From positions 124,001 to 188,000 of the forward strand of contig NZ_SPMX01000006.1 of assembly GCF_012940005.1 (NCBI RefSeq): a DNA stretch of 64,000 bases, read 5' to 3'. This document shows, one piece after another, positions 38,612 to 47,588 of the stretch. The position numbers and the translations under genes are program-made. Each line of letters starts with the position of its first letter. The stretch's first letter is position 1. The notes below the pieces were generated by a model that saw only the letters and a list, made by a program, of their open reading frames with translations, did not search any database and was not told the DNA's origin. Source of the stretch: Candidatus Accumulibacter contiguus. Its GTDB lineage: Bacteria; Pseudomonadota; Gammaproteobacteria; Burkholderiales; Rhodocyclaceae.

Positions 38612-39345
38612 TCAGTGTGCAGTCAGAGTCATCAGGATGTCGGCGTACCAGGCGCAATTGAGGCCCAGCGCTTCATCGAGCTTGCGGTCGCGGCCGCCGA
38701 CGTCGAGCCGTGCCGAATGGATGCCGAGCAGCAGCCACGGCAGATCGCCACGCATCGGATCCTGGCCGTAGGTACGCATGACCACCGGTGCGCCACTGCT
38801 GCCGCGGTGGGTGCGCGCATCGGTCAGGAAGTACCCTTCGCCCTTGAAGCGCAGGCCGAATGACGACGACAGCACCGCTTGCCGCACCACCGGCATGTGG
38901 TGCAGGGTGTCGTGGAAGCCGAGCGGAAAACCGACCACCAGCAGCGAGCTGCCGACCTCGACGGCGTCGACACCGCCGGGTAGATGCGCAGGGGTGAAAG
39001 CACGATAGAGCGTCGCTGCCGGCAGGGCGCTGCGGTCGATTTCGATCACCGCCACGTCGATGTCCCCAGCCGTGTCCAACCCCTGCCGCCAGAGGCTTTT
39101 TCCCCCCCGTTGTACAGCGGAATCGAAAACCTCGTCGACTCGGCCAGGTTGTCCGGGTCGATGTGCAACTCGATCTCGATGCGGTTGGGAAAATGCCGGC
39201 TCGGCTTGTCGAGCAGCACATGCCTGCTGGTCACCAGAAACAGCCGCTGGCCGCGCGCGAAGAAAAAACCACTCGCGTTGGTCAGTGGCCGCTGCTGTTC
39301 GAAAGTGCAGATGCGCGCGGCAGAGAGAAGAATGCTGTCAAGCAT
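38612..39345 (-). pseudogene. Trypsin-like serine protease, one frameshift at a homopolymer
   Basis: Starts MLDSILLSAARICTFEQQRP. The protease triad is visible: His in LFLVTSRHVLLD, Asp in DIDVAVIEID and Ser in RTHRGSSGAPVV (GxSGxP-type). The frame changes after IPLYNGG at a T5C7 tract (39098-39108) and resumes as DTAGDIDVAV. With the shift repaired it is a complete S1-like protease of about 245 residues without a signal peptide, so probably cytoplasmic. A REP-type palindrome lies 14 bp upstream of its start (39359). Confidence 0.75.
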
Positions 39346-39421
39346 GGCACATGAAATCGTGAGTCGCATACGCGACTTTCACATTAACCCGAGCGGCACG
39401 CCTATGCACCTTCGGCGAAGC

Positions 39422-39562
39422 CTACTTCTTGTTCTCGCCTTGCGGACTGACCGGCGCGGCATCCTGCTTCGGAGCATCGCCGAGCACCGTTTTCAGCGGG
39501 CAGATCGAAAACGCCGGGCATTTCTTGCAACCGGCGACAATGGCGATTGGGCACAAAGTCAT
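39422..39562 (-). CDS. Small cysteine-rich protein (46 aa)
   Basis: ATG 39562 behind a perfect AAGGAG, giving MTLCPIAIVAGCKKCPAFSI, then CPLKTVLGD and a charged tail ending GENKK. Cysteines fall as C-x7-C-x2-C-x5-C, a possible metal or Fe-S site. I recall similar CPIAxxxGCKKCPxxxxCP proteins as widespread short genes in Proteobacteria. Their function is unknown. It lies between the protease and the RAYT on the same strand. Confidence 0.7.
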   Translation of the reverse strand: MTLCPIAIVAGCKKCPAFSICPLKTVLGDAPKQDAAPVSPQGENKK

Positions 39563-39616
39563 GGCAACTCTCCTTGAGGGTGGGAACCGCCCCTAGCATA
39601 CAACGCTTTAAGTCGG

Positions 39617-39648
39617 GTAGGTCGGGTTAGCGCAGCGTAACCCGACAT
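39617..39648 (+). repeat. REP palindrome, 3' side of the RAYT
   Basis: GTAGGTCGGGTTAGCGC followed by AGCGTAACCCGACAT. The inverted halves GTCGGGTTA/TAACCCGAC form a stem around GCGCAGCG. Same sequence as the repeats at 40204 (inverted) and 40296. Confidence 0.9.
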
Positions 39649-39658
39649 CCCAACGGAG

Positions 39659-40195
39659 CTACTCCTCGCCGATTCCCACAAGGTCCACCGCATTCCGCCC
39701 CCAATCGGCCGCATAGATTCCGGCTTCGACAAATCGCCGGAAACTCGAATACGGCCAGTCGATTGCCGCTGCGACCCATCCATGCTTGACCGGGTTGTAA
39801 TGGATGTAATCGATGTGGCGCGCGCAATCATTCTCGTCGCGCAAGCGGTGTTCCCAATAACGGTGCTGCCACAAAGCCTGCTCGTTTCTCGCCGCGCGAG
39901 ATGGGCCGGGAGCGGTGCGCAAATCAGGGGCGCAATGTTTGGTGAACCAGGTCTTGATCAGCCGCCAGCGCGTCGCGAAATCGGCGTCGCTAGGTGGCAG
40001 CGTCCACATGCAGTGCAGGTGGTCGGGCAAGACCACCATCGCATCGATCTCGAATGGGCGAGTCCTGCGCACCGCCCGGAAGGCGTCACGCAAGACCTCC
40101 ACCGCTTCGGGCGACGCGAGAATTGGGCGACGCCCTTCGGTCACCACAGTGAAGAAGAATGTGCCACCGGGGGTAAAGGCGCGGCGATATTGCAT
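39659..40195 (-). CDS. REP-associated tyrosine transposase (RAYT)
   Basis: 178 residues of the Y1/IS200-like Transposase_17 family: YRRAFTPGGTFFFTVVTEGR at the N-terminus, the HUH-type metal site in MVVLPDHLHCMWTLP (H-x-H), the catalytic Tyr region WQHRYWEHRLRDENDCARHI, and DYIHYNPVKHGWV. RAYTs cut and move REP palindromes. Copies of the matching REP lie on both sides (39617-39648, 40204-40234, 40296-40328), in opposite orientation to each other. The gene is intact. Confidence 0.93.
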   Translation of the reverse strand: MQYRRAFTPGGTFFFTVVTEGRRPILASPEAVEVLRDAFRAVRRTRPFEIDAMVVLPDHLHCMWTLPPSDADFATRWRLIKTWFTKHCAPDLRTAPGPSRAARNEQALWQHRYWEHRLRDENDCARHIDYIHYNPVKHGWVAAAIDWPYSSFRRFVEAGIYAADWGRNAVDLVGIGEE

Positions 40196-40203
40196 GCCTG
40201 GAG

Positions 40204-40328
40204 TGTCGGGTTACGCTGCGCTAACCCGACCTACAGAGGCAACGGTAACCACGGAGGCGTTAGCCATTCTTCAACTCCATTTGCAGATCAGTCGCGTAGG
40301 TCGGGTTAGCGCAGCGTAACCCGACACC
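40204..40328. repeat. Pair of REP palindromes in inverted order, 5' side of the RAYT (REPIN)
   Basis: TGTCGGGTTACGCTGCGC... at 40204-40234 is the complement of the repeat at 40296-40328. The 61 bases between them are unremarkable. Two REPs head to head form the REPIN structure expected of a RAYT-mobilised unit. Confidence 0.9.
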
Positions 40329-40334
40329 TCAACT

Positions 40335-41126
40335 TTACAGCATATGCTCGAGAAAAGCGCGCGTACGCGGATGCTCCGGACTCGCGAACATTTCGCCCGC
40401 CGGACGCGCCTCGACGATCTCGCCTTCGTCCATGAAGACGACGCTGGTCGACACCTCGCGGGCGAAAGCCATTTCGTGGGTGACCACGAGCATCGTCATG
40501 CGCTCTTCGGCGAGCTGGCGCATGCTGCGCAGGACTTCGCCGGTGAGTTCGGGGTCGAGCGCCGAGGTCGGTTCGTCGAAAAGCATGATGTCGGGTTGCA
40601 TGGCCAGCGCGCGGGCGATGGCAACGCGCTGTTTCTGGCCGCCGGAAAGGCGTGACGGATAGCTGTCGCGTTTGTCGAGCAGACCGACCTTGCGCAGCAA
40701 TTCCTCGGCCTGGGGGATGATCGCCGCGCGCGCCAGACCCTTGACGGTGATCGGCGCTTCGATGATGTTCTGCAGCACGGTGAGGTGCGGAAACAGGTTG
40801 AACTGCTGGAAAACCATCCCCATCTTGCGGCAGATGCGGCGCAGCTCGGTATCCGGCGCGTAGCGGCAGACGCCGGCGGCGTCGGTACTCACCAGCGTTT
40901 CGCCCGCGATCGCGACGGCGCCGGAATCGATGGTTTCGAGATGGTTGAGGCAGCGTAGAAAGGTGCTCTTGCCAGACCCTGACGGGCCGATGACCGCGAC
41001 GACGTCGCCCCGGTCGATTTCCAGCGAGACGCCCTTGAGGACTTCGACGACGCCAAAGCACTTGCGGATGCTGCGCGCCAGGATCATCGGCGCTACGCCG
41101 GGCAAGTCATTCGTCGTAGACGGCAT
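40335..41126 (-). CDS. Polar amino-acid ABC importer, ATP-binding protein
   Basis: 263 residues (or 250 from the internal Met MILARSIRK). Walker A GPSGSGKSTFLRCLN, Q-loop VFQQFNLFPHLTVLQN, signature LSGGQKQRVAIARALA, Walker B IMLFDEPTSALDPE and H-loop VVTHEMAFAREV, all intact. GlnQ/HisP-like ATPase. It overlaps the permease gene by 20 bp and is the last gene of a three-gene import operon. A REP pair lies directly behind its stop. Confidence 0.95.
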   Translation of the reverse strand: MPSTTNDLPGVAPMILARSIRKCFGVVEVLKGVSLEIDRGDVVAVIGPSGSGKSTFLRCLNHLETIDSGAVAIAGETLVSTDAAGVCRYAPDTELRRICRKMGMVFQQFNLFPHLTVLQNIIEAPITVKGLARAAIIPQAEELLRKVGLLDKRDSYPSRLSGGQKQRVAIARALAMQPDIMLFDEPTSALDPELTGEVLRSMRQLAEERMTMLVVTHEMAFAREVSTSVVFMDEGEIVEARPAGEMFASPEHPRTRAFLEHML

Positions 41127-41760
41127 GTCGCTTTTCCAGGTAGTTGAATCCCCAGGTCAGGAGCAGCGTCATCAACAGGTAGAAGGCGGCGGCGACGACG
41201 AAGGGCATGGTCGTGAAATCGCGCTGGACGATCCCCCGCGCGGCACGCAAGAGGTCGTTCATCGCCAGCACATAGATCAACGAGGTGTCCTTGACCAGGG
41301 TGATGGTTTCGTTGCTCATCGGCGGCAGGATGCGCTTCACCACCTGCGGCAGGACGATGCGGCGCATGGTCTGGCCGTAGGTGAGGCCGAGCACCCTGGC
41401 CGCCTCGTATTGCCCGCGCTCGATCGACTGGATGCCGGCGCGAAAGATTTCGGCAAAATAAGCGGCGTAATTGAGGACGAAAGCGACGATCGCCGCCGGA
41501 AAATCCGGCAAGCGCACGCCGATCACCGGCACGAAGGGCAAGGCAAAGTAGATGAACAGCATCTGCAGCATCAGCGGCGTGCCACGCATCAGCCAGATAT
41601 AGCCATTGACGATGCCGCTCGCAACGCGAAAGCGCGAGACGCGCAGCAGCGCCAGGACGAGCCCGAGCGGCACCGAGAGCAGCAACGTCAGCAGGAAGAC
41701 CTGCAGCGTCACAGCCGTCCCCGCGAGCAGCGGGCCGAGAATCTGGATTACGTAGTCCAT
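41107..41760 (-). CDS. Polar amino-acid ABC importer, permease
   Basis: 217 residues with about five helices. It carries the family's LIYFALPFVPVIG-type region and the EAA loop YEAARVLGLTYGQTMRRIVL with G at the conserved position. The N-terminal helix ILGPLLAGTAVTLQVFLLTL is typical of HisM/GlnP-type permeases. It acts in the inner membrane with the ATPase downstream and the lipoprotein upstream. Confidence 0.93.
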   Translation of the reverse strand: MDYVIQILGPLLAGTAVTLQVFLLTLLLSVPLGLVLALLRVSRFRVASGIVNGYIWLMRGTPLMLQMLFIYFALPFVPVIGVRLPDFPAAIVAFVLNYAAYFAEIFRAGIQSIERGQYEAARVLGLTYGQTMRRIVLPQVVKRILPPMSNETITLVKDTSLIYVLAMNDLLRAARGIVQRDFTTMPFVVAAAFYLLMTLLLTWGFNYLEKRHAVYDE

Positions 41761-41859
41761 GGGGTCAGCCTGGTCAGCCGGAAGGCACAGCGCTTGCCGG
41801 CAAGCTGCGTTTCACGGTTTCTTGCCGGGCACGCCCTTCCGATCGGCAAGAAACGGAAT

Positions 41860-42651
41860 TCACTTGACGATGTTCTTGCCGAACCACTCGCTGGAAATGC
41901 GGGCAGCGGCACCGTCCTTCTTCATTTCGTCGATGGTCTTTTGCAGTTTGCCGAGCAACTCGGTGTCGTCCTTGCGGACACCGACGCCATACTCCTCGGT
42001 GCCGAAATGGTCTTCGAGAACGAGGTATTCGCCGGGTTTCTTGGCCAGGTAGTAGCGACCGACGACTTCGTCCACAACCAGTGCGTCGAGGCGTCCGGTC
42101 GAGAGGTCCATCAGCGCAGTGACGTTGTCACCGTACTTCCTGACTTCCTTGATCGATTTGGCGACGCCATCCTTCTCGACCGCTTCGACCGCGCTGCTGC
42201 CTTCCTGCAGTCCGACGACCTTGCCGGCCAGGTCAGCCTTGTTCTTGACCGGCGACTTGGTGGTGACCACGACGATCTGCCGGTTTTCCAGGTAAGGCGT
42301 GGTAAAGGCGATCTTTTCCTTGCGCTGCTCGGTGATCGTCAGGCCGTTCCACAGGGCGTCGACGCGCTTGCCGTTGAGTTCGGCCTCCTTGGCGTTCCAG
42401 TCGATCGGCTTGAACTCGACCTCGGCACCGAGGCGCCTGGCTGCTTCACGCGCGAGGTCGATGTCGAAACCGACCAGCTTGTTCTCCTTGTCGCGGAAAC
42501 CCATCGGCGGGAAGTTGTCGTCGAGGCCGACGACGATTCTGGTGACCGCAACCGGCTGGGCGGCCGCCTGCGACTTCGGCGCCTCCTGCTTGCCACAGCC
42601 AATGAGCAGGACGCTGGTAGCCAGCGCGCCGAGCAGCAATGAAATTTTCAT
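41860..42651 (-). CDS. Amino-acid ABC importer, substrate-binding lipoprotein
   Basis: 263 residues starting with a lipoprotein signal (ISLLLGALATSVLLIGC; lipobox LLIGC with acylated Cys). The SBP_bac_3 domain follows: NFPPMGFRDKENKLVGFDID, LARE, LWNGLTITEQRKEKIAFTTP and GRLDALVVDEVVGRYYLA. It probably binds a polar amino acid (cystine/glutamine group), but specificity cannot be fixed. First gene of the import operon. The 177-bp gap to the divergent CaiB gene should hold the promoters. Confidence 0.93.
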   Translation of the reverse strand: MKISLLLGALATSVLLIGCGKQEAPKSQAAAQPVAVTRIVVGLDDNFPPMGFRDKENKLVGFDIDLAREAARRLGAEVEFKPIDWNAKEAELNGKRVDALWNGLTITEQRKEKIAFTTPYLENRQIVVVTTKSPVKNKADLAGKVVGLQEGSSAVEAVEKDGVAKSIKEVRKYGDNVTALMDLSTGRLDALVVDEVVGRYYLAKKPGEYLVLEDHFGTEEYGVGVRKDDTELLGKLQKTIDEMKKDGAAARISSEWFGKNIVK

Positions 42652-42828
42652 ACGATTTACCCTGATTGAATGAACATGAAGAAGCACGAGAACGCCTGTT
42701 GTCCGGCAGCCGACCGACTTTTTTGAGCGTGGCGAGAACAAATATCGAACAGGCCGCGATTATCCCGGAAAATGAGCCCCTCAAGCCTTTTTCCCCAGCA
42801 AAACACTTCCCCCCGAAAGCCCATTCCC

Positions 42829-43283
42829 ATGCGTTCTCCCCCTCTCGCCGGCCTGCGTGTACTCGACCTGACACGACTCTTGCCGGGGCCTCTGGCCAGC
42901 ATGCACCTCGCCGACCTCGGCGCCGACGTGATCAAGATCGAAGATACCGGCGCCGGTGACTACGCGCGCAGCGCCGGTGCGGTGCACGGCAACATCAGCT
43001 ACTTTCAGCTTGTGAACCGCAACAAGCGCAGCTTGGCCGCATGGACGGCGCTATTCGAGCGCGTCGATTGCTGCGTCACGCCGGTGCTGCGTTTCGAGGA
43101 GAGCCTGCAGAACGAACAGTTGCAGGCGTCAAGCAGTTCGCACCGCCGTACCAGATCAGCGAACTGCCTTTTGAAGCCCGTCTGCCGCCACCGGGTGCCG
43201 GCGAGCACCGCGAGGAGATTCTGCGCGAGAGCGGTTTCAGCGCCGACGAGATCGCCGGCTTGCGCGCGCAGAAGGTGATCTGA
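42829..43283 (+). pseudogene. CaiB/BaiF CoA-transferase family III, two internal deletions
   Basis: The true N-terminus is present ([40 protein letters not shown]) and so is the true C-terminus ([20 protein letters not shown] ending [10 protein letters not shown]). Between them only a short piece remains ([20 protein letters not shown]). Family members are about 380-400 residues; here about 150 are left. One cut falls after NRNKRSL and a second after NEQLQA, where the frame also shifts. The catalytic Asp region is lost, so the gene is dead. Confidence 0.85.
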
Positions 43284-43295
43284 GAGGCATCCCTT

Positions 43296-44277
43296 TCAAG
43301 GTGTTTTGACTTTGGCGTCGCGGAGGACGCGGGCGGTGGAGAGGTGTTTGCGAACCACAGCGGCATCGACATCAGGCTTGGACTGATCCTTCTTGGGGCC
43401 GCGCTTGCAGGTGGCCACACGGCGCGGGGAGACTTGGCTGGCCAGAGGCAGGAGATACTGGGCGACGCGCTCTGGCGTGGCCTCGGACCAGAGGTGCCAC
43501 TCAGGCGCGGGCAAGGCGATCAGCATGCCTGGGTAATCACGGGCGACCTGGACGGCCAGGGGGTCGGTGGACACGTCGAGCTCGAGCGGTTTCTCTTGAT
43601 GCGCCTGTTCGACGCAGCGCTTGAGGAGCGATAGCGCGTTGTAGGCCAGCCCCGCTGTGGCAAAGCCGAGACGCTGCGCGGGGATGGCCCAGGCTGCGGA
43701 TTTCACGGTTGAGTACCGATTCGATCCGGCCCAATAGTCCTTCAGCCCATCCTCTCTGTTGCTCAAGCCTGGGATGACGGCTGTGTTCGCGCACGATGAA
43801 GCATGCCTTCACTTCCTCCCAGCCTTGCAGCAGGGTCTGGGTACAGAAATGGCGATCTGCAATCCACCACTCACCTGGGCGAGCGCCCGCCACCCAAGTG
43901 GCCGCGGCCGTGCGCTCGCTCTCGTGCGCGTCCTCGCAGGCGACGATGTCCGTCACCAGTCCGGTGTCGGGATCGAAAACCACCCGCGTGTGGCCCAGCA
44001 GGGCCGCTCCCCGCTCGGCGCGCAGTGGCGCCAGACGCTTCTCGCTGGCCGGAACGGGGCTTGCCGTCCACAATCCGCAGCGACCAGCCCGGCAGGCTCT
44101 CGCTCTGGCCCACCGCCGCGATCACCGGCCGCAGACGAGTGGCGCTGCCTTGCACCAGGGCGCGCAGCACCGGCGGCGCGGTGTGATTCACCTGTGCGTA
44201 CAGCGCGGCGAGTGACAGCGGCGGATCTTCCTCCAGCCAGAAGACGAGACTACGCTTTAACTATCGGTTTTTGTTAA
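43296..44277 (-). pseudogene. IS4-type transposase remnant, several frameshifts
   Basis: Pieces in three frames: FWLEEDPPLSLAALYAQVNH at the 5' side, ATRLRPVIAAVGQSESLPGW, SLRIVDGKP (first D), VVFDPDTGLVTDIVACEDAH, WWIADRHFCTQTLLQGW (second D), then NRYSTVKSAAWAIPAQRLGF (Y-x2-K-like C-terminal motif) and a lysine-rich end. An N-terminal part overlaps the end of the adjacent Hint gene. Ends of the element are not clear. It lies against the CaiB remnant on one side and the Hint copy on the other. Confidence 0.65.
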
Positions 44278-44376
44278 ACAGGCGGCCAGGCCTGCCGCCG
44301 CGCTGGCGCGCCTGGAGTTCTGGAGGAAGGCGTTACGTTCGGCGACCTGCGCTTGCCACTGCGCCAGCTTGTCCTC

Positions 44377-45583
44377 TCACCGCCGCTCCTCGCGCACCCA
44401 CACGGTTTCGTTCCGGCGCACGATCAGGCGCTTGTCGTCGTGCTCCACCTCGCACAGAGGCGCATCGAAGAGATCCGTCTGCAGCACGCCCTCCTGGGGC
44501 AGCAATTCCCATACCTTGGCGCCCTTGGTGTTGCAGTTATGCACCCACACGCCCCTAGGAACCAGGAAAAAGGTGTTGAATCCTTCCACTTCCAGGTTGT
44601 AAACACAGGATTTCTCATTGAAGGGTGTGACATTGTGGACAAAAACTTCAATGTTACGGTAACTCTCCAGGGCATCGCCCGCTTGCAGTTCACTCACCGG
44701 GACCCAGCCCTTGCCTTTCACCCAGAAGGGATGCTCCGCCGTGGCGATGATCGGCTCAGACTCGTAGTAGTTGCCCTCTTCGTTAATCCCATCTGTCCAA
44801 ACTATATAGTTCGGAACATCTTCCCGATAGATGTTCCGAATCACTTTGCGGTAGGCCATCTCGCCGGTCTTTTCGCAACGGGAGAGCACCATCTGACCCT
44901 CGCCAATGTATTGGATCTCCTGGTATTCGCCATTTTCGACGATGATTTCTGTCTCGCCATAAAAACCCGTCATCTCCAAGTCAGTCCGTCGTGTCACCTT
45001 GAAGCCGTCCTCCCGCATAAAGACGCGTTCAACATCGTCCAGGGCTGTGATCTTCTTTAGCATTTCCTGGTTGAGTTTTTTTGCCGGAGAACTGTTCACT
45101 CAACTCGCTCCGGAGACGCTCCAGCGGTGTTGTCGGATGCCAGCTTGCGAACAGAGCAATGTCTTTCTCGTGCTTCAAGGCCACTTTCGCGCCCTCGAGC
45201 AGATGCTCTTTGAGCATATACGCTTCCTCGACTTGCAATTTCAGGGACAGCTTGGCATCGAGCATCGTGCCCAGCTCGGCCATTTTGCCCTGGAACCACC
45301 GTTCCACTTCCTCAAGCGTCATGGAGCGCGCAGAGGGTGTGGTGAACTTGAGCAACTTGCCCACGAGGACCTCGGATTTGGCGAGGATCTCGGTGAGATT
45401 GTCGTGACCTAGATTACTGCTTCTCGCTTCCGCCGCCCGCGCCGCCGTCTTCGCCAGCACCTTGTTCGCCATAGAGATGAGTAGCGGGTAAGTAATCAGC
45501 GCTGTAAGGATCTGAGTACGGTCACTGATGGCTGCGATTGTTCTAACCCAAAACCCTGCGTACTCGTCGTCTTGTTCTTTCAT
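44377..45583 (-). pseudogene. RDD-leader / Hint pretoxin fusion, copy 1 (frameshifted)
   Basis: Starts MKEQDDEYAGFWVRTIAAI like the RDD protein at 60486, continues as helical MANKVLAKTAARAAEARSSN, and contains a Hint domain: TAEHPFWVKGKGWVPVSELQ, AGD, then the C-terminal VYNLEVEGFNTFFL and WVHNC with the splice-like His-Asn-Cys. A T7 run near 45078 shifts the frame; copy 2 reads through here. After VWELLPQEG the C-terminal tip differs completely from copy 2 (CEVEHDDKRLIVRRNETVWV), and it resembles transposase sequence more than a toxin domain. Hint proteins of this kind usually release a C-terminal toxin. Here the tip has probably been replaced. Confidence 0.7.
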
Positions 45584-45602
45584 TCCATTTCCTCCGTGTG
45601 TT

Positions 45603-45740
45603 TATGAGCCTAACGAATAGCGTTTATCTGCCGCGCCGACAGCGCCCGCACCGGGGGCACTCAATGAAAGCACGATGCTCCCTTACTTCAGCACGTACCG
45701 TGCCAACGGAGATAACTTTTCCGAGAAACGCAAGTGCTTG
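45603..45740 (-). repeat. Spacer copy with short ORF end and GTTAGGC core, upstream of Hint copy 1
   Basis: On the minus strand this reads MKQALAFLGKVISVGTVRAE, then REHRAFIECPRCGRCRRGR and stop, followed by CGCTATTCGTTAGGC and the Hint leader. The same block lies at 61856-62064 and in part at 60507-60575, 47378-47500 and 52129-52270. The near-constant bases around GTTAGGC suggest a recombination site rather than only a gene. Confidence 0.6.
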
Positions 45741-45748
45741 CTTCATAT

Positions 45749-46036
45749 GTGAAAGTCGCGTATGCGACTCACGAATCTTGCCCTGAGCCTTGTCGAAGGG
45801 CTCCTCCCCCCTCGCGGGGGCGAAGACGGGGTTTCGCGGAGCACTGCTCCGCGCCGCGGCAGCCGGCCCCGCGATGCAGCGCGGGCCGTGGGAGGGGTCG
45901 GGGGGCGAGATGGGGGAATTCGCGGAGCATGGTATGCTCTGCGCCCATCGAACGATTCCGGCGTACCAGCCGGAATGCGCCCTGCAGGGGAGGGAAACGG
46001 TCATGACTTTCATGATCGGAGGGGCCTGGAAAAGTC
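45749..46036. repeat. Composite palindromic repeat, copy 2 (inverted relative to copy 1)
   Basis: Begins with the hairpin AAAGTCGCGTATGCGACT (45752-45769) and ends with the AACGGTCATGACTTT ... AAAGTCATGACCGTT hairpin. C-rich and G-rich palindromes lie between. It matches the ends of the repeat at 2967-3097, inverted. It fills the gap between the metalloprotease stop and the spacer upstream of Hint copy 1, and the GGTCATGAC hairpin may double as terminator for the metalloprotease. Confidence 0.7.
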
Positions 46037-46048
46037 ATGACCGTTAGA

Positions 46049-47158
46049 TTATTTACCAGGCAGACAGAGGCGTCTTCTGTCGGCACCGAGTCCCACCAGG
46101 GCAATTCCGAAAAGGAAGAGTGTCCCAGGTTCCGGGACGACTTGTCGCAGGTTCCAGCCAATCGCGTCAAGAGCGCGGATGTCGTTGGCCGATATTGCCA
46201 GAAGCTCACCTCTTCCCGCCGTCGGGTCCATCATGCCAAGGCCCAGGTTGTCCTTCCAGTGGCTTGCCTGACTCCCGTCGCCGAAATTCACGCCGGTCGA
46301 GAACAGGGGCCCAACCGTCGTTCCGCCGTCGAGCGAAAAATACTTGGCTCGGTTGTCTGCCGTCCAGTCGATGACGTTGCTCAGGTCGCTCAAGGCCGAA
46401 TAGCGGAACAGGTCCAGGCCCGACACGTAGGTGAATTGATGGTCGGAAAACGGCCCGTTGACCGGTGGGGAGTTAATGTCGAGAACGTCGACACCGCTGA
46501 TGAAGCCGAGCGCGTGCCCGATTTCATGCGTTGCAACACCAACGAAATCGAATGCGCCGGCGCTGATTCCGTCGGTCGGGTCAAAATCAAAAGTGAAGGC
46601 CCCGGTGTTGAAGCGAATACTGGCGTCACAGATGGTTGCGCAGGCGCCAACGACTGCACCGGTCGGCGTGAGGCCAAGTGCCTTGGCTTCGGCGTTGGTG
46701 ATGCGAATCGTCCTATTGTTGGCGTCACCGTCGTTGTCGACATAGGGTATCGCGCTGCCCGAGCCATTCGGATTGTTCGACGTCCGATTGAGGAGCATGC
46801 CGAAGCTGCTGCCGGCCGGGAGATTCGCAACCGCCGTGGCATCGTCGGTGGATGTTGCGTCGGCGGTCAGGGCGGCCTTGAACGAATTCACTCCGTCAAA
46901 GCTGAAATTCGATCTCGCCGAACTGGTCGAGCCGAGGATTCCGGCGCCCAAACTGGCTGTTCCTACCGTCATATCCAGGATGACGTTGTCGCTGAATATC
47001 GACGACCAGCGGGTGGCGGCGGCCTGGAATCCCTGTTGAACCTGGAGCGATGTGCCCGCTGTGTAGGTAAAATTGAAGAGGGGTCCCGCAACCGCCGGCG
47101 CTGTGGCAACCGAAAAAGCAACCCCAGAAATCAATTGATAAATCACGGTTTTTCGCAT
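46049..47158 (-). CDS. PEP-CTERM zinc metalloprotease (NF038122-like)
   Basis: 369 residues. Signal peptide ISGVAFSVATAPAVA, then a domain that binds zinc through VATHEIGHALGFISGVD (HExxHxxGF, metzincin-type third ligand position). A PEP-CTERM sorting signal closes it (VPEPGTLFLFGIALVGLGAD with RRR after it). The protein should be exported, sorted by exosortase and act at the surface or in the EPS. No frameshift. On the minus strand GTTAAGC lies about 65 bp before the ATG and ATCTAAC follows the stop closely, the layout of an integron gene cassette. Intervening bases 47159-47377 contain only this leader. Confidence 0.9.
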   Translation of the reverse strand: MRKTVIYQLISGVAFSVATAPAVAGPLFNFTYTAGTSLQVQQGFQAAATRWSSIFSDNVILDMTVGTASLGAGILGSTSSARSNFSFDGVNSFKAALTADATSTDDATAVANLPAGSSFGMLLNRTSNNPNGSGSAIPYVDNDGDANNRTIRITNAEAKALGLTPTGAVVGACATICDASIRFNTGAFTFDFDPTDGISAGAFDFVGVATHEIGHALGFISGVDVLDINSPPVNGPFSDHQFTYVSGLDLFRYSALSDLSNVIDWTADNRAKYFSLDGGTTVGPLFSTGVNFGDGSQASHWKDNLGLGMMDPTAGRGELLAISANDIRALDAIGWNLRQVVPEPGTLFLFGIALVGLGADRRRLCLPGK

Positions 47159-47377
47159 CGGTTTTCTCCCAAAAAGGAAATTGAAAAATCAGAATTGGGA
47201 GACACTCCTGTGCCTCCCGCTTAACGCATAGCCAGTCCGCACCTCTTACGAGTCCAGCTTCAGCGGACAGGTACTTGCCAATTCTCCTGCTCCCCTATCT
47301 CGTCGTCCGACCGCTGGTCGGGAGATGGATAGCGGTACTCCCCGAAAGCACGTGTACAGCCAATGATCGACGCTCCC

Positions 47378-47503
47378 TTACTCAGCACGTACCGTGCCAG
47401 AGAAGATGACTTTTCCGAGAAACGCAAGTGCTTGCTTCATTGGATGATTCACCAGGCAGATAGAGCACAGGCGCCGGATTTCCGACACCGCTCGTCTTAC
47501 AAC
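47378..47503 (-). repeat. Spacer copy with truncated short ORF
   Basis: Reads VRRAVSEIRRLCSICLVNHP, MKQALAFLGKVIFSGTVRAE and stop. One base is missing relative to the copy at 61876, which stops the ORF 20 codons early. Located between glycine-rich copy 1 and the metalloprotease. Similarity at DNA level to the other spacers is high. Confidence 0.55.
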
Positions 47504-47588
47504 CAGCGGATCTTCGATGACGGAGGGGAGCGAACAGAAGGCGGGCCGGACCGACCTCGACTGTATACGCGGCCTCCGCCGACGGACT

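Noticed and set aside
31025-38863. Long plus-strand frames opposite the MoxR operon
   Set aside because: All have basic, Q/R-rich shadow composition, while the minus strand gives complete conserved proteins with overlapping starts and stops.
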